26,729 bases of DNA, taken from assembly GCA_965602785.1 (NCBI GenBank), contig CBFDAH010000019.1, positions 1 through 26,729 on the forward strand. The letters run 5' to 3'. The position numbers were made by a program, and so were the translations under genes. This DNA comes from JBGSLA01 sp965602785. GTDB lineage: Bacteria; Desulfobacterota; Desulfobaccia; Desulfobaccales; 0-14-0-80-60-11. The notes under the pieces are model-generated. The model saw only the letters and a list, made by a program, of their open reading frames with translations, had not been told where the DNA came from and did not search any database. Of the stretch, positions 19,620-25,890 are shown piece after piece (position 1 is the first letter of the stretch; each line of letters starts with the position of its first letter).

Positions 19620-20290
19620 AGCCCAGACCCCTGGCCGTGGTCCTGTTGAGCGGCGGTTTGGACAGTTGCGTGGCCGCCGCAGTGGCCCGTGAGGACCATG
19701 AGCTGGCCTTTTGCCACGCCAACTACGGACAGCGCACCCTGACCCGGGAGCTCACCGCGTTTCGGGCTCAGGCTGCGTTTTTCGGGGTGAAACTGATCCA
19801 GGAGGTCGACCTGGCCTTCCTGGGACGGATCGGCGGCTCCAGCCTCACCGACCTGAAGCAGACCGTGCCTCCCGGGGCTGAGGAGTCCCCCGGCATTCCC
19901 TCCACCTACGTCCCCTTCCGCAATTCCCTTTTCCTGGCCACCGCGGTGGCCTGGGCCGAAGTGCTGGGCGCCGAGGCCGTGTTCATCGGGGCCAACGTCC
20001 TGGACAACCCGGGCTACCCGGATTGCCGGCCCGCCTATTTCGAGGCTTTCAATCGCCTCATCGAACTGGGGACCCGGCCCGAAACCCACATCCACATAAA
20101 AACCCCCCTCATCCACTTGGATAAAGGGGGCATCGTTCGCCTGGGCCTCTCCCTCCAGGCCCCCCTGGAACTCACCTGGTCGTGTTACGTGCAGGAAGAA
20201 AAGGCCTGCGGGCGCTGCTCCTCCTGCCTTTTGCGTCTCCGGGGCTTTGCGGCCACCGGGGTTCCCGACCCTATTGACTACGACAACTAG
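19616..20290 (+). CDS. queC: 7-cyano-7-deazaguanine synthase (QueC), 224 aa
   Basis: QueC converts 7-carboxy-7-deazaguanine to preQ0 with ammonia and ATP. The PP-loop S12-G-G-L-D-S17 is intact, and the family segment STYVPFRNSLFLATAVAWAE lies near 95-115. The C-terminal zinc site has four cysteines, C190, C198, C201 and C204 (CYVQEEKACGRCSSC). ATG 19616 overlaps the queE TGA, so the two enzymes are translated in concert. queD and the later queuosine genes are not in the window. No clear terminator follows; a dispersed repeat lies 27 bases after the stop. Confidence 0.96.
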   Translation: MKPRPLAVVLLSGGLDSCVAAAVAREDHELAFCHANYGQRTLTRELTAFRAQAAFFGVKLIQEVDLAFLGRIGGSSLTDLKQTVPPGAEESPGIPSTYVPFRNSLFLATAVAWAEVLGAEAVFIGANVLDNPGYPDCRPAYFEAFNRLIELGTRPETHIHIKTPLIHLDKGGIVRLGLSLQAPLELTWSCYVQEEKACGRCSSCLLRLRGFAATGVPDPIDYDN

Positions 20291-20316
20291 AACCCGTCCC
20301 CAGCCCGTGGGAACAT

Positions 20317-20350
20317 CCCTCTCCTAAAAGACTATTTACAACAGTCTCAC
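20317..20350. repeat. 34-bp dispersed repeat copy with internal hairpin
   Basis: Matches 1767-1800 at 28 of 34 positions, and contains agact...agtct (20329-20347) as an internal inverted repeat. The related tgagactgttg at 1714-1724 is a third, partial copy in inverted orientation. It sits after queC and may serve as a transcript-end hairpin. Confidence 0.55.
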
Positions 20351-20462
20351 TTTACCATCTCGACTGTTCCAGGGAAGTCTGCAAAAAAAGACGGGCCTTG
20401 TGGCTCACTTTGCCGGAGTTTTCAGGGGAGGGAGTTTCCTAAGCCTGGCAGCCTCCACGGCC

Positions 20463-20891
20463 TCACTGCTTGGCGCGGTTTCTGGCAGGGCGTCGTCCCG
20501 GAGGTTTGGTTACCTGGCTGTGGCGGACCATGGTCAAGACCTCCCACTCGGCGACGGGCACCAGGAGGCAGCCATAAATCCCTAAGTCCATAGCCTCCTT
20601 GACTAAGTCCCGGTGTTCCTGGTGGCTCTTGTCGCAGAGAAGGACCACCCGACCGGCGGGGCAGGCCACCTTCATCTTGGCGTACAGGCCCGGACCATAG
20701 GCGCTCACCGTTTTGCAGTCCACGAGCACCGTGGCGTTTTGCTGTCCTTTCAGGGCTTGCAGGACCTCCACGGGACTTCCCACCACCCGGGGAGCATAAT
20801 CGTGACCTTCCAGGAAGTTTACCAGGAAATCCCGGGTCTGGCCGTTGGCCACCAGGAGGAGGAGCGTAGAGTGTGAGGATGGAGGAGCCAT
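20463..20891 (-). CDS. Receiver-like protein lacking the acidic pocket, 142 aa
   Basis: The pattern of a CheY-like alpha/beta fold is visible: strand STLLLLVANG, a helix, strand ATVLVDCKT with D58 at the phosphoacceptor position, strand GRVVLLCDKS, and strand GIYGCLLVPV. The acidic pair expected after the first strand is replaced by A-N-G-Q, and the conserved Lys before Pro is V111, so normal Mg-dependent phosphorylation is doubtful. The C-terminal tail (about 128-142, KPPGRRPARNRAKQ) is strongly basic. It may be a phosphorylation-independent receiver or a signalling partner. The frame could start at GTG 20951 (162 aa); ATG 20891 starts nearer the domain, but neither has a clear ribosome binding site. 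Confidence 0.55.
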   Translation of the reverse strand: MAPPSSHSTLLLLVANGQTRDFLVNFLEGHDYAPRVVGSPVEVLQALKGQQNATVLVDCKTVSAYGPGLYAKMKVACPAGRVVLLCDKSHQEHRDLVKEAMDLGIYGCLLVPVAEWEVLTMVRHSQVTKPPGRRPARNRAKQ

Positions 20892-20951
20892 TCTGCCGCT
20901 ATATGATTCCAGGCTATGATTTTCCCGAGATAGTGAACGGGAGGAGATCAC

Positions 20952-21321
20952 GCCGGTTCGTCCTGCTATTCAGTGCAAATCGACCCCATCTGGCGAAAAC
21001 AAATGACCCCACGCCGGCATGACGTGGGGCCTTTGGGGACAATGCCGTGATTACGGAAAACTCTTAGGGATTTTCCTTAGTATAACTGCAAAGAATGCGC
21101 CAGGGAAATACCCTTGCATTTCCGAGGGATTTGCTTCTCTACATCAGCTTTTATGTCTAAAATACGACCCTATGGAACCAGCTAACCTAATCTATTAGTT
21201 GATTAGCTGGCTTTTGTCTAATAATCGACCCACAGTGTCTATATCAGACATTCAATCATGTCTTTTTCCCCGCATTAGGCCGGGAAAAGCCCTTCGGGGT
21301 TTTCCGGAGCTCAGCCTTCCT
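20952..21321. other. Spacer with three stem-loops and a promoter candidate
   Basis: No gene is supported. Stem-loops: ccccacg/cgtgggg at 21007-21029; ccagctaa/ttagctgg at 21178-21210 with ctaat-ct-attag inside its loop; and a near-perfect stem closed by a cTTCGg tetraloop at 21280-21307 just after the MBL/TPR gene. The last is the likely 3' end of that - strand transcript, although no T-run follows. On the - strand TTCCCT (21102-21107), 17 bases and TATACT (21079-21084) is a weak promoter candidate for the receiver-like gene, giving a leader of over 100 bases. Confidence 0.45.
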
Positions 21322-22581
21322 TTAAGGACCAGCCTCAGAACCCTTTTCCTGGGAGAGCTTCTCCAACTCTTCCTTGAGGTGGCTGGAAAACTCCTGGCGG
21401 AAGAGCGGGAGATCCATGGCGTCATCATATCTGCCTAATAGATAGAGAGCCATGCCTTTGTAAACCTGGGCTTCTTGGATGGACGGGGCGATTTCGAGAG
21501 CCCGGTCAAAATACTCCAGGCTTTCCTCATATTTGGTCATCCCCAGCAAGGCGTTGCCTTTGAGCGTCAGGGCAAAAGCATCCTGACTCTGCCGGGCCAG
21601 AATGGTATCAAGTACCTCAATGGCGTCCTCGCCCCTTGCCAGGTCAGTCAGGCACATGGCTTTTACCTGCAGGGCCCGCATATTCTCGGGGTTGGTGGCC
21701 AGCGCCTTATCGCAGCAAAAGACCGCCTCCTCCAGGAGCCCCTCCCTCGCCAGGGCCTCGGCTCCGGAGGTCCAGGGCATTTTGTCCTCCACCTCCAGGA
21801 TTTTCAGCATCAGACTTTCGTAGGTCAGCTCGATTACCCGTTTCCCATGCTCAGCCACGGGCAACCCATGTCCGGGGAGGATATTTTCGATATCTTTTTT
21901 CAATAAAGCTTTAACCCCAAATAAATAGTGGTCCATCCGGCCGCCGGCGTTTTCGTCAATCTCGCCCATGCTGTGCGGCATCACCGTGTCGCCGGTAAAG
22001 GCCGTTTTGGTGGGGGCATGATAAAAAGACAGGCCATCGATGGTATGTCCGGGAGTGGAAATCACTTCCCAGGGCAGGCCGCCGAGATCAATAATTTCCC
22101 CACCTTCCACCTCGGTGACCCGGCAGTTGAACTTTTTCACCACGTCCTTGAGCTCCTCGGGACTCTCTTTGTGAAGAATAAGCTCAAAACCGCCGCTCTC
22201 GGCGATGGAGGGATAGGCCCGTAACAGCTCGAAGGCCCCCATACTATGGTCCCGATGACCATGGGTCAGGGCAATCTTTTTAATATCCTGAGGCTGGCAC
22301 CAGCCTTGGCGAAACAGGTCCATGTAGCTGGTGTAATCGTTGCCCGGGTCCACTATACTCAGGTACTTCTCCCCTTTGATCAGGTAAATATTCGAGGAAT
22401 AGTCATAGGCCAGCATGAAGAGAATTTTTTCAAAAAAGGGATCCGTCGTCTTTAAGACCTGGCCCAGATCCTGCCAGCCCGGATGTAGCGGCTCCTCTTC
22501 CGGAGGCGCCGCCTCATCTGGAATTGACTGTTGTTCCTCGGTTGACTCCTGCATGTCCTTATCTTTATCGATCTCAGTCAT
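21322..22581 (-). CDS. Metallo-beta-lactamase fold hydrolase with C-terminal TPR repeats, 419 aa
   Basis: After an acidic N-terminal tail (1-35) the MBL domain runs to about residue 250. The metal motif is T-H107-G-H109-R-D111-H112, with H179 (TPGHT), D198 (FTGDTV) and H238 (LPGHG), so both metal sites look complete. Residues 270-405 hold three to four TPR-like helical repeats (EALAREGLLEEAVFCCDKAL, ALTLKGNALLGMTKYEESLE, AQVYKGMALYLLGRYDDAM) that probably bind a protein partner. The substrate is unknown: a glyoxalase II-like thioester hydrolase or other hydrolase is possible. No signal peptide is seen. A good promoter lies at 22617-22645. Confidence 0.88.
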   Translation of the reverse strand: MTEIDKDKDMQESTEEQQSIPDEAAPPEEEPLHPGWQDLGQVLKTTDPFFEKILFMLAYDYSSNIYLIKGEKYLSIVDPGNDYTSYMDLFRQGWCQPQDIKKIALTHGHRDHSMGAFELLRAYPSIAESGGFELILHKESPEELKDVVKKFNCRVTEVEGGEIIDLGGLPWEVISTPGHTIDGLSFYHAPTKTAFTGDTVMPHSMGEIDENAGGRMDHYLFGVKALLKKDIENILPGHGLPVAEHGKRVIELTYESLMLKILEVEDKMPWTSGAEALAREGLLEEAVFCCDKALATNPENMRALQVKAMCLTDLARGEDAIEVLDTILARQSQDAFALTLKGNALLGMTKYEESLEYFDRALEIAPSIQEAQVYKGMALYLLGRYDDAMDLPLFRQEFSSHLKEELEKLSQEKGSEAGP

Positions 22582-22616
22582 ATCAGCTCACTTTTCCCGT
22601 ATTTTGGTAAGAATAA

Positions 22617-22645
22617 AATATAGACAAATTTGCCGGCTTTCTCAA
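22617..22645 (-). promoter_or_regulatory. Promoter of the MBL/TPR gene
   Basis: On the - strand TTGAGA (22640-22645), a 17-base spacer and TATATT (22617-22622) form a good sigma70-type promoter about 36 bases before the ATG. Confidence 0.55.
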
Positions 22646-22703
22646 GTCAGGTTTATGAGCCAGGACTTTCTCGAGAAAGGGGAAGCGTTGCCCCATAGAA
22701 AAG

Positions 22704-22736
22704 CCCCCTCCCGTGGCGGTTTTCCACGGGAGGGGG
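22704..22736 (-). terminator. Perfect 13-bp terminator hairpin ending the CoA-transferase cluster
   Basis: ccccctcccgtgg (22704-22716) and ccacgggaggggg (22724-22736) pair perfectly around seven bases. On the - strand CTTTTC follows the stem. It lies about 85 bases after the last gene of the cluster and upstream of the MBL promoter, so it separates the two units. Confidence 0.8.
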
Positions 22737-22746
22737 AGAAAATTTC

Positions 22747-22818
22747 GGCTTCGTTTCGACTTTCATCCGGTCCTGGGCTCACCTGCGCCCCCGGACGCCA
22801 AAGTCGAAATAACGAGCC
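22747..22818. promoter_or_regulatory. Large stem-loop directly after the last cluster gene
   Basis: tttcgacttt (22754-22763) and aaagtcgaaa (22800-22809) pair 10 of 10. The pairing extends outward, with small bulges, to ggct (22747) and agcc (22815-22818). The 36-base interior is C/G-rich. The structure starts three bases after the stop of the 141-aa gene. Together with the hairpin at 22704-22736 it gives the transcript a double 3' stem-loop, which may protect it from 3' exonucleases. Confidence 0.5.
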
Positions 22819-22821
22819 TTC

Positions 22822-23247
22822 TTACGGAGCGACGTAATCTGCGGTGTAACCCAACTTCATCTTTTCCATGGGCCACATCTTGGTGCTCTCTTTATCCTCG
22901 CCCGGCCAGACCGGCTGATCATTGATCTTCTCAATGAGCACCTCAATGAAATGAAACTCCGTGAGCTCGTACTTGACAATATCCTCGCCGGGGAGCACTA
23001 CAGCCAGACCCGACTCCTTGGAAAAACTCCAATGGAAACCTGCATTGGGTTCGTGGGTCATCTCCCCGGTTTTGCCGATATAAACCTTGAGAAGTTTGCC
23101 GGTAATATGACCTTCCGGTTTTACATTAAATTCCTCGAATAACTCATCGGGGATGTGCCACCATAAGGCTCTGAACCCGGTTTTGACATAGCCCCTAACG
23201 AGCATGGGGTCAAATCCGCAGACACCAACGCGGCATTTTGCTGGCAT
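22822..23247 (-). CDS. Unrecognised 141-aa protein of the CoA-transferase cluster
   Basis: No family recognised. It is a mixed alpha/beta, probably soluble protein with MPAKCRVGVCGF at the N-terminus (C5, C10), aromatic-rich RALWWHIPDELFEEF, a beta segment GHITGKLLKVYIGKTGEMTHEP, and GFHWSFSKESGLAVVLPGED. The pattern is compatible with a small accessory or cofactor-binding subunit but proves nothing. The frame extends to 23319, but ATG 23247 has aaggagag six bases upstream. It is the last gene of the cluster, separated from the 110-aa gene by 101 bases that contain a 12-bp inverted repeat. Confidence 0.65.
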   Translation of the reverse strand: MPAKCRVGVCGFDPMLVRGYVKTGFRALWWHIPDELFEEFNVKPEGHITGKLLKVYIGKTGEMTHEPNAGFHWSFSKESGLAVVLPGEDIVKYELTEFHFIEVLIEKINDQPVWPGEDKESTKMWPMEKMKLGYTADYVAP

Positions 23248-23285
23248 GCTCACTCTCCTTTTCTTGAATTCACAGCTGGGGTTGA

Positions 23286-23340
23286 TTTCCACCTGAGCCG
23301 TACCCCATCTTTGGTCCAACGGAGCTGACTCAGGTGGAAA
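23286..23340 (-). promoter_or_regulatory. 12-bp perfect inverted repeat between two cluster genes
   Basis: tttccacctgag (23286-23297) and ctcaggtggaaa (23329-23340) are exact reverse complements with a 31-base spacer, starting eight bases after the stop of the 110-aa gene. No T-run follows, so it is more likely an intercistronic processing or stability hairpin, or a protein-binding site, than a full terminator. Confidence 0.5.
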
Positions 23341-23348
23341 CCGCGCCC

Positions 23349-23681
23349 TTATTTTTGCAACACCTTTCGGGTGTTATCAACAAACTTCTGCCAGACCCCC
23401 TGCTTCACAGGAGGGGTCTCCAGTTCCCGTATCAGGTGGCGCAGCTCTTCAACCTGGTTATCGCAGTGGTCCATGAACTCTTGCGCCTCCCCTTGAGTGA
23501 TGTACTCGCACTGGAACAACCGGCGCACGTAGGGAGAGATATAGGTGGTGATCTCTTCCTGGAAATCCTCCACCAGGAAATCATTCCCTCCCTCGGGCGT
23601 GGCAAACCCCAAATAGTTTGCCTTCCAGTTGACCAGCATCTCCTCGAGGGAGTCGAGTTCCTTCCGGACGTTTTCCTGCAT
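23349..23681 (-). CDS. Unrecognised helical 110-aa protein of the CoA-transferase cluster
   Basis: No family recognised. The protein is acidic and predicted mostly helical (QENVRKELDSLEEMLVNWKA; ITQGEAQEFMDHCDNQVEEL; RHLIRELE), with two cysteines (C58, C73) and no membrane segment. Heptad-like hydrophobic spacing suggests a helical bundle or a short coiled coil, fitting a structural or adaptor subunit. Translation starts at ATG 23681, one base after the TAA of the 79-aa gene, so the pair is very probably coupled. The strict co-localisation with two CoA-transferase genes is the only clue to its job. Confidence 0.65.
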   Translation of the reverse strand: MQENVRKELDSLEEMLVNWKANYLGFATPEGGNDFLVEDFQEEITTYISPYVRRLFQCEYITQGEAQEFMDHCDNQVEELRHLIRELETPPVKQGVWQKFVDNTRKVLQK

Positions 23682-23682
23682 G

Positions 23683-23922
23683 TTAGGCCTTTTGTTTAAA
23701 GGCGTAGCACTTTTTCACCACGTTGAAGTCTGCCACGCACCAGTAATAGGGCCAGTGAATTTTCATGCACCAGCCGATGATGTCCGCCGGCGGGAAACTG
23801 GAGCCTTTGATCACCGGTTTGAGAAATTCACAACCCCAGCAAATATGATCTGATTCTTTCTCCGGCTCCAGAACCTTGTCCAGGAATTGACGTGGAGTCA
23901 ACCCAGTTGGATCTACAGACAT
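23683..23922 (-). CDS. Five-cysteine 79-aa protein of the CoA-transferase cluster
   Basis: No family recognised. A helical N-terminus (LTPRQFLDKVLEPEKE) is followed by a Cys/Trp-rich half with H27-I-C28-W-G-C31, C52, C62 and C72 (GWCMKIHWPYYWCVADFN). The arrangement suggests binding of Zn or an Fe-S cluster, or disulfides, without matching a pattern I know. ATG 23922 is preferred to TTG 23928 because aaggag lies six bases upstream. The stop is separated by one base from the start of the 110-aa gene; 33 bases separate it from the 161-aa gene upstream. Confidence 0.65.
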   Translation of the reverse strand: MSVDPTGLTPRQFLDKVLEPEKESDHICWGCEFLKPVIKGSSFPPADIIGWCMKIHWPYYWCVADFNVVKKCYAFKQKA

Positions 23923-23955
23923 ATGCAACTCCTTTCTGTCGTTACCAGGTCCGTC

Positions 23956-24441
23956 TTACCATTCACCTACTTCGCCCTTGGCAATCTTCTCCTGATATTC
24001 AGCATAGACATCAGGAGACAGATTTTTCAGATCCCAGTTGAAGCCGAAGGTGCCGGCAATACCGGCTGTGGGCGGCTGGGGGCGCCAGCCTCTCACCGGC
24101 TTGCCCCGGGTGCTGAACTTCACCATGTCGGGCACGCCCAGGTAGATATGCCGGGGCAGACACTGGAAGGGCCGGGTCCGGCCCTCAGTGCCCATGGTGA
24201 TGAACGAATAGCCATCCAACGGCTTATCGGCATAGAGGGGACTGGTGTCAGGCTGTTCGCCGGGCCTGTCCTCCGGGCCTTTGTACATGTGGCCCTGGAT
24301 CATATGGATGTAATACACCGCGCCGCATTCGGCACAGTTGACTTTGCCTTCCCAGTTCCAGAAGCAATACGGATCCAGGTAATTGACGGTGTTGCAGGGC
24401 TTACCGCCTACGTCTTTTTTGCACCAGATGATATCACACAC
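23956..24441 (-). CDS. 161-aa protein with N-terminal zinc-ribbon-like cysteines
   Basis: No family recognised with confidence. C2, C7, C16, C26, C36 and C39 fall in the first 40 residues; NC36-A-E-C39-G looks like one half of a zinc ribbon, paired with C2/C7 or C16/C26. C94 lies in a later segment (GRTRPFQCLPRHIYLG). The C-terminal half is Pro/Gly-rich and then helical (LSPDVYAEYQEKIAKGE). No membrane segment. GTG 24441 is the start, with aggaggag upstream overlapping the stop of the CoA-transferase gene, so translation is coupled. It could be a small subunit of the CoA-transferase or of an enzyme acting on the same substrate. Confidence 0.65.
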   Translation of the reverse strand: MCDIIWCKKDVGGKPCNTVNYLDPYCFWNWEGKVNCAECGAVYYIHMIQGHMYKGPEDRPGEQPDTSPLYADKPLDGYSFITMGTEGRTRPFQCLPRHIYLGVPDMVKFSTRGKPVRGWRPQPPTAGIAGTFGFNWDLKNLSPDVYAEYQEKIAKGEVGEW

Positions 24442-24456
24442 AGCGCTCTCCTCCTG

Positions 24457-25890
24457 TTAGATCCAGGCCTTGTCGTACCATTCTTGGATCGTGGAAATGG
24501 GATAGCCCAGCAGCTCGTGGAAGAACTTGACGTTGTCCGCGCCCACCGGCCGCCAGATCCAATAGAGCCTTCTGGGGGTCTTGGACATCAGCCCGGCGCT
24601 GTAGGTACCCTGGACCAGAAAGTCGCCGAAGAGGGGATCGTCTATCCAGCGCACGGTGCCCCGCGTCCGGTAGTGGTCACTCTCATAGACTTCCCGGTCA
24701 TTCATCACCGGTTCGCACAGCAGGCCTTCGGCTTGCAGGATCCTGACCACCTCTGATCTGGTCTTATCCTTGGCCCAGTCTTCCAGCTGACCGTAGATGT
24801 CCACCTGAGCCTCGGCCTCCACCCGATCCTTGTGTTTCATGTATTTGCTGTACATGTCGGGCTTTTTGATGACGTCGCACAGGGCCTTGAAGTCCGCGTC
24901 CTGGAAGGCCGAAATCATGGTATAGCGGGCATCGAACTTGTCCTGCGGGTTGAGGGCATCCGGGAAGTCGGTTTTGCCGCACAGGATGATGCCGTGGACC
25001 GAAAGCTGGGTGTCCCAGTTGCCCCAGCGCTGGCGCACGATGCCGAAGCGGCCGTACATGGGCACGGTATGGCCCAGGACCCGCGTGGCCGCCTGCACCT
25101 GGGAGAACTCGATCATGGTGCCGAGGCCAGTCTTGCGCCGCCAGTGGAGGGCACACAGGATGGCGTAGGTGATCTGGGTGCCGGAGTACCAGTCAATGCA
25201 CCAGTTGGAATGCTTGGCGCAGTGGCCGCCCATGAAGTCATGCATACCGGTGACCGAAGCAAGACCCGCGTGGGCCTGGCCCAGGATGTCGTAGGAGCCG
25301 CCGAAGACCTTGGGGCCGTATCCGAAGCCGCCGCCCCAGACATAGATGAACCGGGGGTTGAGCTCTTGGAGTTGGCGGTAGCCCTGTTTCCAGCGGTCGA
25401 AGGTACCTGGCCGGTAGCACTCGGTGAGCCCGTCCGACATCTTGACGATGCGGTAGAAGGGCTCCTTCATGTCTTCCAGGTGGTAGTCTATGCTGACGTA
25501 ATATTCATTGACGTTAGCGTTGGTAAAACCAAGACCGGTGCCGGTCATGGGCCGGGTGTCGTGCAGGGGATAGAGGTAGCACTCGTTGAAGGGCGAGGTG
25601 TGCTTCATGGGGTCGCCCATGCGGGGCATTTCGAACTTGTAGACCTCGGCTCCCATCTCCGCCAGGTTGGCCACGGAGTGGGGCGTGAAGATATACATGG
25701 TGGTGCTCATCCACCGGATGCCCTTCAGAGCGTCGGGCTTGCCCATCTCGTGGCCCGGAGCGAAGGCGGCCCGGCAGTAATCCTCGTAGGGCATCTTCAT
25801 CTCATCGAGCTCTTGATTGCTCTTGGGGCCATACTGCTCCTCCAGCGGAGCTTCGATCAGGTGTTTATATTTCTTTCTCCACTCCTTCAT
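24457..25890 (-). CDS. Class III (CaiB/BaiF) CoA-transferase subunit, 477 aa
   Basis: The family moves CoA between carboxylic acids through an enzyme-anhydride intermediate on a conserved Asp. Landmarks: KGIRWMSTTMYIFTPHSVANLAEMGAEVYKFE (residues 56-87, the usual N-terminal Rossmann strand-helix), NPRFIYVWGGGFGYGP (178-193), GGSYDILGQAHAGLASVTG with D201 where the catalytic Asp is expected, and ITYAILCALHWRRKTGLGTMIE (240-261). An N-terminal extension of about 50 residues makes it longer than typical members (about 400). Start ATG 25890 overlaps the last base of the upstream CoA-transferase stop (TAATG). Two adjacent genes of this family usually make a heteromer, as in BbsEF. The substrate cannot be read here. 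Confidence 0.9.
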   Translation of the reverse strand: MKEWRKKYKHLIEAPLEEQYGPKSNQELDEMKMPYEDYCRAAFAPGHEMGKPDALKGIRWMSTTMYIFTPHSVANLAEMGAEVYKFEMPRMGDPMKHTSPFNECYLYPLHDTRPMTGTGLGFTNANVNEYYVSIDYHLEDMKEPFYRIVKMSDGLTECYRPGTFDRWKQGYRQLQELNPRFIYVWGGGFGYGPKVFGGSYDILGQAHAGLASVTGMHDFMGGHCAKHSNWCIDWYSGTQITYAILCALHWRRKTGLGTMIEFSQVQAATRVLGHTVPMYGRFGIVRQRWGNWDTQLSVHGIILCGKTDFPDALNPQDKFDARYTMISAFQDADFKALCDVIKKPDMYSKYMKHKDRVEAEAQVDIYGQLEDWAKDKTRSEVVRILQAEGLLCEPVMNDREVYESDHYRTRGTVRWIDDPLFGDFLVQGTYSAGLMSKTPRRLYWIWRPVGADNVKFFHELLGYPISTIQEWYDKAWI

